Notes: generated from the sequence alone by a model not told the origin. A stretch of DNA of 64,000 nt from Sphingobacterium puteale (GCF_003627955.1 NZ_RBWS01000013.1:1-64000), one strand, 5' to 3'; numbered from the stretch's first letter, positions 16,480 to 26,547 are shown. Made by a program: numbers and translations.

Positions 16480-17055
16480 TTATTTTGTTTTTAGATATTG
16501 GGCAAGTTTGCCGACAGCAATCGCACGATGACTGATTGCATTTTTTTCTTGGGCACTCATCTCAGCAAAAGTTGTGTTATAGCCATCAGGGATAAAAATC
16601 GGGTCATAACCGAATCCATCCACTCCTCTACGCTCTTTAATGATTTGACCTTCGATACTTCCCTCAAAAAAATGCTGTTGTTCATTCAGGTACAACGAAA
16701 TAACGGTTTTGAATCTGGCCGAACGATTTGGATTATCGCCTAATTTTTCCAGCACAAGATCAATATTCTTTTCCATATCCCTAGAGCCCGAATAACGTGC
16801 CGAATACACCCCCGGCTCTCCATTTAAGGCATCTATTTCCAGGCCTGAGTCATCACCAAAACAATAAAGCCCATATTTGTTGACCAAATAGTCCGTTTTT
16901 TGCTGTGCATTTTCTTCAAATGTCTCCCCGGTTTCCGGTATATCATCCTGACAGTCGATATCGTTTAAGCTTTTAATAACAAAAGCATCTCCCACTATTG
17001 CCCGAACCTCCTCCAGTTTATGGGCATTATTCGTTGCAAATACAAGTTCTAGCAT
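16480..17055 (-). CDS. rdgB: XTP/dITP diphosphatase (RdgB/HAM1 family)
   Basis: This 191-residue pyrophosphatase removes inosine and xanthosine triphosphates from the nucleotide pool. It begins MLELVFATNNAHKLEEV (the TNNxHK substrate loop), contains FGDDSGLEIDALNG and GVYSARYSG, and ends with the SHRAIAVGKL segment typical of the family. The start is set by length and by a -7 element 20 bases upstream. Confidence 0.95.
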   Translation of the reverse strand: MLELVFATNNAHKLEEVRAIVGDAFVIKSLNDIDCQDDIPETGETFEENAQQKTDYLVNKYGLYCFGDDSGLEIDALNGEPGVYSARYSGSRDMEKNIDLVLEKLGDNPNRSARFKTVISLYLNEQQHFFEGSIEGQIIKERRGVDGFGYDPIFIPDGYNTTFAEMSAQEKNAISHRAIAVGKLAQYLKTK

Positions 17056-17074
17056 TTTCTTCAAATTATATTGC

Positions 17075-17082
17075 CAAAAGTA
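17075..17082 (-). promoter_or_regulatory. -7 element (TACTTTTG) of rdgB
   Basis: Minus-strand TACTTTTG predicts a start near base 17071 and a leader of about 16 bases. A TTG occurs 22 bases further upstream as a possible -33 box. Confidence 0.5.
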
Positions 17083-17138
17083 GAAATTCTTATTTAAAAG
17101 ACGGCAATCATTGTAACGGGACAAATCTTTTTTAAAAA

Positions 17139-17786
17139 TTACGAAACGATAAATGTTTTAAACTCGTTCCAGAACAGTTTCTTTTTATTGACATCGGCAA
17201 ACATCTCCTCAAAACTGAAGGTATTGAATACCGTCGCTATGCGCCCTTTCATATAAGAATTGTGTTCGATCGGAGGAAGCTTTAAGGATGCGGGCTCCAC
17301 ACCTAATAGAATAATCTTTTTGGGTTCAAAAAACTGCATGATACGTTTAAAATCGTTTGGGTTATGTGCATTGGCCAAGTTAACCACCGCAACATTTTCC
17401 TTGGTCAATTTTAAGGCACCAATCGTTTTTTCAAATGCGTCGAGAGCCGCCGGAGAGAAATAAGGATATGCTACATAACGCAGAATAAAGAGTATCCCTT
17501 GATCTTTGCTGCCCTGATAAATAAATTCTCCGCCTAATACCTCCAGCGCATTGACAGTACCCTTTTGATCTTTTTCGTTCTCTAATGCACTTGATTCAAT
17601 ATTTTTGTCTAAAATAACTGGTGTAGAGAGATGATCAACCGAGGGAATTCCAACAGCCACATATTCCGTATCCTTTGCTTTGGCTAAAGCTTCTGGTTCC
17701 GACCGGAAGTCATACCCATTGGAAAAAATAGTTTCATCCATTAAGGCTTGAAGGGCTACCGGATTATCTGTTGTTAAATTGCTCAT
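17139..17786 (-). CDS. Uncharacterised conserved protein
   Basis: I do not recognise this 215-residue soluble protein. It has a mixed alpha/beta pattern with strand-like segments (GILFILRYVAY, NVAVVNLANAH, KIILLGVEPASL) and a C-terminal MKGRIATVFNTFSFEEMFADVNKKKLF region. The start at MSNLTTDNPVALQ is chosen because the longer frame passes through the terminator of the upstream gene. It lies between the deoxyhypusine-synthase-like gene and rdgB, all on the minus strand. Confidence 0.7.
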   Translation of the reverse strand: MSNLTTDNPVALQALMDETIFSNGYDFRSEPEALAKAKDTEYVAVGIPSVDHLSTPVILDKNIESSALENEKDQKGTVNALEVLGGEFIYQGSKDQGILFILRYVAYPYFSPAALDAFEKTIGALKLTKENVAVVNLANAHNPNDFKRIMQFFEPKKIILLGVEPASLKLPPIEHNSYMKGRIATVFNTFSFEEMFADVNKKKLFWNEFKTFIVS

Positions 17787-17844
17787 CGTCTGAAAAAAAA
17801 ATAGTGGAAAGTAAAGATAAACAAGAAAAGAGTAAAAGAAAAAA

Positions 17845-17895
17845 GGAGTGAGGAATAAAGAACTTGCCCGAGTCAAATTCTTTATTCCTCACTCC
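17845..17895 (-). terminator. Terminator of the deoxyhypusine-synthase-like gene
   Basis: An 18-bp perfect inverted repeat (GGAGTGAGGAATAAAGAA and complement) with a 15-base loop is followed on the minus strand by TTTTTTCTTTT. Confidence 0.9.
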
Positions 17896-17913
17896 CCTTT
17901 CTCTATAAAAAGA

Positions 17914-18894
17914 TTAATGTCCCAAGATATAAGAGAAAATCAAAGGCGCTACGATTGTCGCGTCAGATTCCACAATAAACTTAGGTGTATCAATATCCAA
18001 TTTACCCCAAGTGATTTTTTCATTTGGAACCGCCCCAGAGTAAGAACCATAAGAAGTCGTTGAATCAGAAATTTGACAGAAATAAGCCCAGAAAGGCACT
18101 TCTTCCCATTCTAAATCCTGATACATCATCGGAACTACACAGATCGGGAAATCACCGGAAATACCACCGGCAATCTGGAAGAAACCTACGCCTTTTCCAG
18201 CGGAATTGTTACGGTACCATTCTGTCAGATAAATCATGTACTCAATACCTGATTTAACGGTGCTCGCTTTCAATTTACCCTTGATTACATTTGACGCGAA
18301 GATATTACCTGTAGTCGAATCTTCCCATCCCGGACATACAATAGGCAAATTTTTCTCAGCAGCAGCAACAATCCATGAATCTTTTGGATCAATTTCATAG
18401 TATTGCTCCAATACACCAGAATTAACGACCTGATACAAAAACTCATGTGGCAGGTAACGCTCACCTTTCGCTTCAGCGGCATGCCACACATCTTCAAGAT
18501 GTTTCTGCAAACGACGGAAAGCTTCTTCTTCTGGAATACAAGTATCTGTTACACGGTTATAGTGATTATCCAATAATTCTCTTTCCTGTTCCGCTGTCAA
18601 ATCTCTATAATTCGGGATTCTTTTGTAATGTGAGTGAGCAACCAGGTTCATCACATCCTCTTCCAAATTAGCCCCAGTACATGAAATAAAATGTACTTTA
18701 TCTTGACGGATCATTTCTGCCAAAGAAACACCCAATTCGGCAGTAGACATTGCACCCCCCAGGGAGATCAACATTTTTCCACCATCCAAAAGATGTTCCT
18801 CGTAACCTTTTGCAGCATCTACTAATGCTGCTGCGTTAAAGTGACGGTAATTATGCTCAATAAATTGAGAAATAGGTCCTTTTTGAGTACTCAT
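17914..18894 (-). CDS. Deoxyhypusine synthase family protein
   Basis: The 326-residue protein matches the deoxyhypusine synthase family along its length: an NAD-binding LISLGGAMSTAELG, CTGANLEEDVMNL, and near the C-terminus the WGK (in EKITWGKLDID) that aligns with the catalytic lysine of eukaryotic enzymes, followed by ESDATIVAPL. Bacteria have no eIF5A, so related bacterial proteins are thought to act on polyamines, for example as homospermidine synthase. The exact substrate cannot be read here. It has its own promoter and a strong terminator. Confidence 0.88.
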   Translation of the reverse strand: MSTQKGPISQFIEHNYRHFNAAALVDAAKGYEEHLLDGGKMLISLGGAMSTAELGVSLAEMIRQDKVHFISCTGANLEEDVMNLVAHSHYKRIPNYRDLTAEQERELLDNHYNRVTDTCIPEEEAFRRLQKHLEDVWHAAEAKGERYLPHEFLYQVVNSGVLEQYYEIDPKDSWIVAAAEKNLPIVCPGWEDSTTGNIFASNVIKGKLKASTVKSGIEYMIYLTEWYRNNSAGKGVGFFQIAGGISGDFPICVVPMMYQDLEWEEVPFWAYFCQISDSTTSYGSYSGAVPNEKITWGKLDIDTPKFIVESDATIVAPLIFSYILGH

Positions 18895-18929
18895 GATATT
18901 TTCTAACTTTTATAAAATAATAAGTACCG

Positions 18930-18937
18930 CAAAGGTA
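18930..18937 (-). promoter_or_regulatory. -7 element (TACCTTTG) of the deoxyhypusine-synthase-like gene
   Basis: Minus-strand TACCTTTG predicts a leader of about 33 bases before the ATG. Confidence 0.5.
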
Positions 18938-19024
18938 CTGAATATTATCTATTTTAGGCTTCCTCTCTCACCAAAACAGCTATTGACTGCTTATTTTTTA
19001 ACAAATGTAAAAAAATAGACAATT

Positions 19025-19135
19025 TTACTTCTTCAACAGTTTGGAGAAAAAGAAATAGGCGGCCACCAAGAAAATCAGGATAACAAAAAGGACGGCAATC
19101 TCCTGACCACCTATCCCCCAGTTCATGCTATTCAT
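19025..19135 (-). CDS. 36-residue single-pass membrane peptide
   Basis: A short frame starting at ATG encodes 36 residues: a polar start (MNSMNWGIGGQE), one hydrophobic helix (IAVLFVILIFLVAAYFFF) and a basic end (SKLLKK). This is the profile of a real small inner-membrane protein. It starts 16 bases after the stop of the dipeptide epimerase on the same strand, so the two are probably co-transcribed. A second Met at residue 4 could also be the start. Function unknown. Confidence 0.6.
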   Translation of the reverse strand: MNSMNWGIGGQEIAVLFVILIFLVAAYFFFSKLLKK

Positions 19136-19151
19136 ACCTTATGTATATAAG

Positions 19152-20249
19152 TTAAATCACCCATTTTTCACAGCCATCCAAAAATGCTTGTTCTATATCA
19201 GCGCCGATACCCGGCTGGTCCGATAGATGGATTTTGTAACCGTCATATTGGATCCCCCCGACGACCGGATCTTTCAGGTGTCCGACCATGCAGGTATCTA
19301 GATCAAAAAATTTGACATTGGGAGCCGCATAGGCGAAATGGACTTTAGCAGCTAATGCTAAACGAGATTCCAACATCCCACCGATCATACAGTTGATGCC
19401 ATACTCCGCGGCGACCTGACTGATTTTCAAGGCTTCCTGGATACCACCGGATTTTGAAAATTTGATGTTGATATAATCACAGGCGTCCGCTTTGCAGAGC
19501 CGCTCGGCGTCATGATGGGAATAGACCGACTCATCCGCCATAATTGGGACGATCGTTTCGGTACGCAGCTGAGGTAATAACTCATCGTTCCATGTGCGCA
19601 TGGGCTGTTCACAAAACTGAATTTTAAACGGTTCTAAGCCTTGTAAAGCTTCCACTGCCTCTTCGTAGGACCAACCTTGGTTGGCATCTATCCGGATAGG
19701 CATCTCAAATCCTACCGCTTTACGAATTTCACGGATACGTGAGACATCTGTTTTCGGATCCTTACCCAATTTTACTTTCAATAGCACAGCGCCACCTTCC
19801 TGCAGACGCTTAGCTTTCATCGCCATCTCTTCTGGAGATGCTATACCCAGCGTTATATCCGTTGTTATCTCCCGTTTGGCTCCGCGCAAAAATTGATACA
19901 AAGGAATACCCGCATCTTTGGCCGCTAAGTCATGTAATGCGATATCAAAAGCTGATTTGATCGTTCGATTCCCTGCAATATACAAATCCAGCTCAGCCAG
20001 TCGTTCACTAATAGCCAATGGATCCTTTCCTTTCCAGATCTTGGCAAAATCACGCGCCAAAACCAAGCAGGTATCCTGTGTTTCTCCCACAATCATGGGG
20101 AATGCCGAGCATTCACCGACACCGTAGATTCCCGTATCGGTATGTACCCGTATAAAAGTATTCTGGGCATAATCCATGGTTCCGGTCGCGATGACGAATG
20201 GCTCCATCGGAATACTCAGCCGATATATCTCAATTTCAGTTATTTTCAT
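19152..20249 (-). CDS. Dipeptide epimerase (L-Ala-D/L-Glu epimerase-like, enolase superfamily)
   Basis: This 365-residue protein belongs to the muconate lactonising branch of the enolase superfamily. It has the KxK base (LLKVKLG), metal ligands in RIDANQGW, CEQP and MADES, the second base in INIKFSKSGG, and the FDLDT motif near the C-terminus that binds the alpha-amino group of dipeptides. It is likely to epimerise L-Ala-L/D-Glu or related dipeptides in murein peptide recycling. The start at MKITEIEIYRLSIP is the usual family start. The small membrane peptide gene follows. Confidence 0.85.
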   Translation of the reverse strand: MKITEIEIYRLSIPMEPFVIATGTMDYAQNTFIRVHTDTGIYGVGECSAFPMIVGETQDTCLVLARDFAKIWKGKDPLAISERLAELDLYIAGNRTIKSAFDIALHDLAAKDAGIPLYQFLRGAKREITTDITLGIASPEEMAMKAKRLQEGGAVLLKVKLGKDPKTDVSRIREIRKAVGFEMPIRIDANQGWSYEEAVEALQGLEPFKIQFCEQPMRTWNDELLPQLRTETIVPIMADESVYSHHDAERLCKADACDYINIKFSKSGGIQEALKISQVAAEYGINCMIGGMLESRLALAAKVHFAYAAPNVKFFDLDTCMVGHLKDPVVGGIQYDGYKIHLSDQPGIGADIEQAFLDGCEKWVI

Positions 20250-20554
20250 CTTCTGTCTATAAATTAAGTCATTTTGATAAAGCACAAACGATATGCAATA
20301 CTTTGCCTAATTTATACATATTATTGCAATCCCACGATGTTTTTTCCATATCCAGTAAAAATTTATCGCCAAATGATGCATTATTTAAGGGTCGAAAAAG
20401 CGTGTTAACACAACCAAACAGCAAATACAATATCCGTAACAAAAACATTAAAAACAAACAATAAAATCAAAACAAACACATTTTTATTAGAATATTTATA
20501 ATTTTATTCATTTTTATTCCTATATTAGCAATGTATAATATTTGAAAAGGAAAG
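20250..20554. other. Intergenic region between the epimerase and gltB
   Basis: This very AT-rich divergent promoter region lacks a perfect TAnnTTTG. The nearest to gltB is TAATATTTG (one extra base) just before AAAAGGAAAG, a purine-rich possible ribosome site six bases or less from the ATG. A weak 7-bp inverted repeat (TGCAATA...TATTGCA) lies nearer the epimerase. No gene is seen. Confidence 0.4.
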
Positions 20555-23500
20555 ATGATTCAACAAAGACCGAAAACGGAGGGCCTTTACGACCCTAATT
20601 TTGAGCATGACGCCTGTGGAGTAGGCTTTGTCGCCCATATCAAAGGGAATAAATCACACGCACAAGTAAAAGACGCCCTGACCATGCTGGAGAACATGGA
20701 GCATCGTGGGGCCTGTGGTTGTGATCCCGAAAGTGGAGACGGAGCTGGTATCATGATTCAGTTGCCACATGAATTCTTGTGGGAAGAATGTATCAGCTTA
20801 GGAATACAATTAGAGGAACCGGGATATTATGGAACAGGAATGGTATTTCTTCCGAAAGAAGAAGGCATGAACAAAATATGTCGGGACTTGATTGAGGAAG
20901 CGGCAGCCGAAAGGGGTATGAAATTCCTTGGCTACCGTCCAGTACCAGTCAATCGAGAAGGTATTGGACCAACAGCGCTCAGTGCCGAACCTGAAATCGT
21001 CCAATTTTTTGTTAGCAGACCGGACGGAGTTTCAAACACGGAAGAATTTGAACGCAAGCTTTTTGTTCTACGTCGCCTGATCATTCAAAAAGTTAAACAA
21101 CAACAAGAATACCCGCTCCCACTTTACTTTGCATCACTTTCTTGCAAAACTATCATTTACAAAGGTCAATTAACAACATACCAAGTCGGCACCTATTACC
21201 TTGATTTACGCGATCCCCGTGTGGTATCTGCATTTGGATTGGTACACTCACGCTTCTCGACCAATACTTTTCCTTCTTGGTCGCTAGCGCAACCATTCCG
21301 TATGCTGGCACACAACGGTGAGATCAACACCTTGACCGGTAACCTCAATTGGTTTTATGCAGGCATGCGCTCCCTTTCGTCTCCATATTTCACCGAGGAT
21401 GAAATGGAAATCTTGCTTCCTGTTGTTGATCGGGGTCAGTCGGATTCAGCCTGTCTAGACAATGTTGCCGAGCTGCTTTTACACAGTGGCCGTAGCCTGA
21501 CACACGTTATGTTGATGTTGGTACCTGAGGCATGGGATGGTAATACCCAAATGGATCCATTGAAACGTGCATTCTACGAGTACCATGCAACTTTAATGGA
21601 ACCTTGGGATGGACCTGCAGCACTATGTTTTACCGATGGTAAACATATCGGGGCAACACTAGACCGCAACGGTTTACGCCCATTACGTTATGCTGTAACT
21701 TCGGATGACCGTGTTGTGGTCGCTTCCGAAGCCGGCGCACTTCCGATCGAAGAATCGACCATTATTAAAAAAGGCCGCCAACAGGCAGGCAAGATATTTC
21801 TCGTCGACATGGAACAAGGTCGTATCTTGACGGACGAAGAAGTAAAAGATCAATTGATCAACCAACAACCTTATAGCGATTGGTTGGACAACTATAAAAT
21901 CAAGTTAGAAGAACTGGAAGAACCGCGCGTCACCTATACTTATCTTTCCAAAGAATCCGTTTTCAAATATCAAAAGACATTTGGCTTCTCCAGAGAGGAC
22001 CTCGAAACAATCCTGACACCAATGGCATTGACCGGATACGAACCAACAGGTTCGATGGGTTCGGATGTTCCTTTGGCTATTCTTTCTGATCAGCCACAAC
22101 ATATCTCAAGCTACTTTAAGCAATTTTTCGCACAGGTAACCAACCCACCGATCGATCCCATCCGGGAGCGTTTGGTCATGAGCTTGGCGACCTTTATCGG
22201 TAATGCAGGCAACATCCTGATCGAGGACAAAAAATTCTGTCACTGTGTGACCTTGCCTCATCCGATCCTTACATCCAAAGAACTTGAAAAATTGCGTTCT
22301 ATTGATACCGGATTATTTCAGGCAAAAACCATTCAGTCCTATTTCCGTTCAGACGGAAAGCCGGGTTCGCTGGAAGCTGGTTTAGAGCGTCTGTGCAGAT
22401 ATGCCGATGATGCTGTACGGGATGGTTTTCAGGTATTGATACTTTCAGATCGTGCCATAGATTCCAAACACGCGGCTATCCCTTCTTTGCTTGCCGTATC
22501 AGCGGTCCACCACCACCTGATCAAAACCGGTAACCGTGGTGCTGTTGGTCTAGTCGTCGAAGCCGGCGATGCCTGGGAAGTACACCACTTTGCCTGTCTA
22601 TTGGCTTTTGGTGCTACGGCAATCAACCCATATATGGCACTAGCAAGTATTCGTACCATGAAGGAACAGAATACCTTAGATACCGAACTTACCTGGCCGG
22701 AACTATCCAAAAACTACGTAAAAGCCGTTAACAATGGCTTATTGAAAATTTTCTCCAAAATGGGGATTTCAACATTACAATCTTATCACGGGGCACAGAT
22801 CTTTGAAGTACTTGGTATCGACAAATCTGTTGTTGATAAATTCTTCTGTGGCGCAGTATCCCGTATCGGTGGTATGACACTGGATGATCTGGCTAAAGAG
22901 GCTTTATCTAAACACTGGCGCGGATTTGAAAAAAGCCGTACACCACAGAGCCTATTGCCGGAAGGTGGTATCTATCAATGGAAACGTCGTGGCGAAGGTC
23001 ACTTGTGGAATCCAGACACCATTCACTTATTGCAGCAGGCATGCCGGACCGGAGACTACGCCACGTATAAAAAATATGCGACCAAGATCAACGAACAGAA
23101 AGAACATATGTTTACCCTTCGTGGACTATTGGATTTTGCTAAACATCGCAATTCCATTCCATTGGAGCAAGTTGAGCCGGCAAGTGAAATACTAAAACGC
23201 TTTGCTACCGGAGCGATGTCCTTTGGATCTATCTCCCACGAAGCGCATAGTACCCTTGCCATTGCCATGAACCGCATCGGCGCAAAATCTAACACCGGTG
23301 AAGGCGGGGAAGATGAATTGCGTTATCAACCTCTTCCAAATGGAGATTCCATGCGTTCGGCAATTAAGCAGGTCGCTTCTGCACGCTTTGGTGTCACCTC
23401 CAATTACCTGACACAAGCGGATGAGTTACAGATCAAAATGGCACAGGGTGCTAAACCGGGTGAAGGCGGTCAATTACCAGGCCCTAAAGTAGATGCCTGG

Positions 23501-25069
23501 ATTGCAAAAACCAGACACTCTACCCCTGGTGTGGGGCTGATTTCACCGCCACCACATCATGACATTTATTCCATCGAAGATTTGGCACAGTTGATCTTTG
23601 ACTTAAAGAACGCGAACCGTCAAGCAAGAATCAACGTAAAGTTGGTATCTAAAGCTGGTGTAGGAACAATAGCCGCTGGTGTTGCCAAAGCACATGCCGA
23701 CGTCATCCTGATCGCAGGTTTCGACGGCGGAACAGGAGCTTCACCAATCAGTTCGATCAAACATGCCGGATTACCCTGGGAACTGGGCCTTGCCGAAGCA
23801 CATCAGACCCTTGTGAAAAACAAGTTACGTAGCCGTGTGGTCTTACAGGCCGATGGTCAGGTAAAAACAGGTCGCGATATCGTTATCGCAACACTCTTAG
23901 GCGCCGAAGAATGGGGGGTATCCACAGCTGCATTGGTCGCTGGAGGCTGTATCATGATGCGCAAGTGTCACTTAAATACTTGTCCGGTAGGAGTTGCCAC
24001 ACAAGATCCCGAATTGCGTAAACTTTTCTCCGGAAAACCCGAAGATATCGTCAACCTATTCACCTTCCTTGCCGAGGAAGTTCGCGAGACCATGGCATAC
24101 CTCGGATTCCGCACCATCAACGAAATGGTAGGTCGTGCGCAGTTCCTCAAAAAACGGGAGAACATCGACCATTGGAAAGCAAAGAAAATCGACTTTACAG
24201 ACATCCTGCATGTGGAACGCAATGAACCGGGACAGTCGTTGTACAATACGGAAGAGCAGGATCACGGCATGGCCATGATTTTGGACTGGGGATTATTGAA
24301 ACAATCCAAACTAGCGCTAGAAAGCAGAACACCGGTTTTTGGAACTTTCAAAGTAAAAAATACCGACCGTACCATCGGAACAATGTTATCCAATGAGATC
24401 TCCAAATTATACGGGTCTGAAGGATTACCGGATAACACGGTCAATTTCAAATTTGAAGGATCGGCGGGTCAGAGCTTTGGTGCATTTTCAACAAAAGGAC
24501 TATCTTTTGAGCTGCAGGGCGAAGCCAATGACTATGTTGGCAAGGGCTTATCAGGGGCACAGTTGGCCATTTATCCAGTAACGGAAAGTGCCCTTGTACC
24601 TGAAGATAATATCATTATCGGCAACGTAGCACTATTCGGAGCTACCTCAGGACACCTCTTCGTCAATGGACAAGCAGGTGAACGTTTTGCTGTTCGTAAC
24701 TCGGGAGCTACCGCTGTCGTCGAGGGAGTAGGTGATCATGGTTGTGAATATATGACCGGTGGTCGCGCGCTGATCCTCGGCGCGACAGGACGCAATTTCG
24801 CAGCCGGAATGAGCGGTGGTATTGCGTGGATTTATGACATCAATGATGATTTCCGCGAAAACTGCAATCAGGAGATGGTGGACCTGGATCCCTTGGAAAG
24901 TGAAGATGAAACTGCAATTATTGCCCTATTGAAACGTCATGTATTACTTACCAATAGCCGTAGAGCAGATTTCATCTTACAGAACTGGACCCGGGAAAAA
25001 AATAAATTTATTAAAGTATTCCCTAGGGAATATAAAAATGTCATTCGTCAAAAATTAGTTGAAGCATAA
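20555..25069 (+). CDS. gltB: Glutamate synthase large subunit
   Basis: The 1504-residue enzyme moves the amide nitrogen of glutamine to 2-oxoglutarate. The class II amidotransferase Cys is Cys21 (HDACGVGF), so a 20-residue propeptide must be removed. The FMN-binding synthase domain spans about residues 870-1240 with GEGGQLPGPKV and GFDGGTGASP; the 3Fe-4S cluster cysteines lie in MMRKCHLNTCPVGVATQ at about residue 1140; the C-terminal GXGXG beta-helix contains AGQSFGAF and GGRALILGATG. It forms an operon with gltD, 17 bases downstream. Confidence 0.97.
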   Translation: MIQQRPKTEGLYDPNFEHDACGVGFVAHIKGNKSHAQVKDALTMLENMEHRGACGCDPESGDGAGIMIQLPHEFLWEECISLGIQLEEPGYYGTGMVFLPKEEGMNKICRDLIEEAAAERGMKFLGYRPVPVNREGIGPTALSAEPEIVQFFVSRPDGVSNTEEFERKLFVLRRLIIQKVKQQQEYPLPLYFASLSCKTIIYKGQLTTYQVGTYYLDLRDPRVVSAFGLVHSRFSTNTFPSWSLAQPFRMLAHNGEINTLTGNLNWFYAGMRSLSSPYFTEDEMEILLPVVDRGQSDSACLDNVAELLLHSGRSLTHVMLMLVPEAWDGNTQMDPLKRAFYEYHATLMEPWDGPAALCFTDGKHIGATLDRNGLRPLRYAVTSDDRVVVASEAGALPIEESTIIKKGRQQAGKIFLVDMEQGRILTDEEVKDQLINQQPYSDWLDNYKIKLEELEEPRVTYTYLSKESVFKYQKTFGFSREDLETILTPMALTGYEPTGSMGSDVPLAILSDQPQHISSYFKQFFAQVTNPPIDPIRERLVMSLATFIGNAGNILIEDKKFCHCVTLPHPILTSKELEKLRSIDTGLFQAKTIQSYFRSDGKPGSLEAGLERLCRYADDAVRDGFQVLILSDRAIDSKHAAIPSLLAVSAVHHHLIKTGNRGAVGLVVEAGDAWEVHHFACLLAFGATAINPYMALASIRTMKEQNTLDTELTWPELSKNYVKAVNNGLLKIFSKMGISTLQSYHGAQIFEVLGIDKSVVDKFFCGAVSRIGGMTLDDLAKEALSKHWRGFEKSRTPQSLLPEGGIYQWKRRGEGHLWNPDTIHLLQQACRTGDYATYKKYATKINEQKEHMFTLRGLLDFAKHRNSIPLEQVEPASEILKRFATGAMSFGSISHEAHSTLAIAMNRIGAKSNTGEGGEDELRYQPLPNGDSMRSAIKQVASARFGVTSNYLTQADELQIKMAQGAKPGEGGQLPGPKVDAWIAKTRHSTPGVGLISPPPHHDIYSIEDLAQLIFDLKNANRQARINVKLVSKAGVGTIAAGVAKAHADVILIAGFDGGTGASPISSIKHAGLPWELGLAEAHQTLVKNKLRSRVVLQADGQVKTGRDIVIATLLGAEEWGVSTAALVAGGCIMMRKCHLNTCPVGVATQDPELRKLFSGKPEDIVNLFTFLAEEVRETMAYLGFRTINEMVGRAQFLKKRENIDHWKAKKIDFTDILHVERNEPGQSLYNTEEQDHGMAMILDWGLLKQSKLALESRTPVFGTFKVKNTDRTIGTMLSNEISKLYGSEGLPDNTVNFKFEGSAGQSFGAFSTKGLSFELQGEANDYVGKGLSGAQLAIYPVTESALVPEDNIIIGNVALFGATSGHLFVNGQAGERFAVRNSGATAVVEGVGDHGCEYMTGGRALILGATGRNFAAGMSGGIAWIYDINDDFRENCNQEMVDLDPLESEDETAIIALLKRHVLLTNSRRADFILQNWTREKNKFIKVFPREYKNVIRQKLVEA

Positions 25070-25086
25070 AATAGGAAGCACAGATC

Positions 25087-26547
25087 ATGGGAAAAATTAC
25101 AGGTTTTAAAGAATTTGAGCGCGTGCTTCCAACAAAAGAAGCTGTTGAAGGCCGTGTGCAGCACTTCAAAGAATTTAATAAAGGATATTCTGAGAATGAG
25201 CTGAATAAACAGGCCGCGCGTTGTATGGATTGCGGTATTCCGTTTTGTCATTCAGGCTGTCCGCTGGGCAATGTCATTCCTGAATTCAATGATGCCGTAT
25301 ACGACGGTAAATGGGAAGAGGCTTATCAGATCCTGACCTCGACCAACAACTTTCCTGAATTTACAGGTAGAATATGTCCTGCTCCTTGCGAATCGGCCTG
25401 CGTATTGGGCATCCATAGCACACCGATCACAATTGAAGAAATTGAAAAGCATATCATTGAGATTGCATTCAAAAAAGGCTATGTAAAGGCCCATAAGAGC
25501 TATTTAAAAACAGGAAAACGTGTTGCCGTGGTCGGTTCCGGCCCGGCCGGACTTGCTGCCGCAGCACAATTGAATAAAGCGGGCCATGACGTCACTGTTT
25601 TTGAACGTGACGATCAGGTAGGCGGCTTACTCCGCTATGGTATTCCGGATTTTAAACTGGAGAAGTCTGTTATCGACCGCCGGATTAATTTAATGAAAGA
25701 GTCTGGGATTGAATTTAGCGTAAATACAGAGGTAGGAAAAGACATTAGCTTTTACGAATTGAAAGCTTATGATGCCGTAGTATTGGCTACTGGATCGACC
25801 ATCCCCTGGCACATGCAGTTGCCCGGACATGAAGCCAAAGGAATCCATTTCGCCATGGACTTCTTGAAACAGCAGAACAAAGAAGTCAGTGGCATCAGTA
25901 TTGACGAGGAACGCATTTTAGCGACAGATAAACATGTGGTCGTGATTGGTGACGGTGATACAGGCTCGGACTGTATAGGTACCTCCAACCGCCACCGGGC
26001 CAAAAGTATTACACAGATCGCCCGTAAACCAACACCTTCAAAAGAACGTTTAAGAAACAATCCCTGGCCGATGGACAAAGTGACCTTCGCAACCTCCTCT
26101 TCACAAGAAGAAGGTTGTGAGCGTCTTTGGGCAACGGAGACGCAAGAATTTGTTCACGACGAAAATGGCCATGTCAAAGCGGTAAAAATTAAAGAAGTTC
26201 AATACGAAGTCGACGAATTTGGACGCCGTACGAGATTGGGTGAATCCGAAGTTCGGGAAATTCCAGCTGATCTAGTTTTATTGGCTATTGGCTACAAACA
26301 TACCGAGCAAAGACTATTGGAGCAACTCGGTGTGCGCGTGGACGAAAAAGGAAATATTCTGGCTAATGATAAAGATTACCAAACTTCAGTGGAAAATATC
26401 TTTACAGCGGGTGACTGCCGCAAAGGGCAATCCTTGGTGGTCTGGGCGATTTCTGAAGGCCGGGAGTGCGCACGAAAAGTAGACGAATACCTCATGGGCT
26501 ATTCCGAACTTGAAAGCAAGGATTTCTTGGCTACCCAACAAGCTTAA
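25087..26547 (+). CDS. gltD: Glutamate synthase small subunit
   Basis: The 486-residue subunit supplies electrons from NADPH to GltB. Two 4Fe-4S cysteine clusters occur near the N-terminus (RCMDCGIPFCHSGCPLGN and CPAPCESACVLG), then an FAD-binding GSGPAGLAAA and the NADPH site VIGDGDTGSDC, and a C-terminal FTAGDCRKGQSLVVWAI. Length is normal. It is the second gene of gltBD, followed by two hairpin terminators. Confidence 0.97.
   Translation: MGKITGFKEFERVLPTKEAVEGRVQHFKEFNKGYSENELNKQAARCMDCGIPFCHSGCPLGNVIPEFNDAVYDGKWEEAYQILTSTNNFPEFTGRICPAPCESACVLGIHSTPITIEEIEKHIIEIAFKKGYVKAHKSYLKTGKRVAVVGSGPAGLAAAAQLNKAGHDVTVFERDDQVGGLLRYGIPDFKLEKSVIDRRINLMKESGIEFSVNTEVGKDISFYELKAYDAVVLATGSTIPWHMQLPGHEAKGIHFAMDFLKQQNKEVSGISIDEERILATDKHVVVIGDGDTGSDCIGTSNRHRAKSITQIARKPTPSKERLRNNPWPMDKVTFATSSSQEEGCERLWATETQEFVHDENGHVKAVKIKEVQYEVDEFGRRTRLGESEVREIPADLVLLAIGYKHTEQRLLEQLGVRVDEKGNILANDKDYQTSVENIFTAGDCRKGQSLVVWAISEGRECARKVDEYLMGYSELESKDFLATQQA

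Noticed and set aside
17787-17876. 30-residue N-terminal extension of the uncharacterised gene upstream of rdgB
   Set aside because: The hydrophobic Phe-rich run comes from the T-tract and hairpin of a strong terminator, not from a signal peptide.
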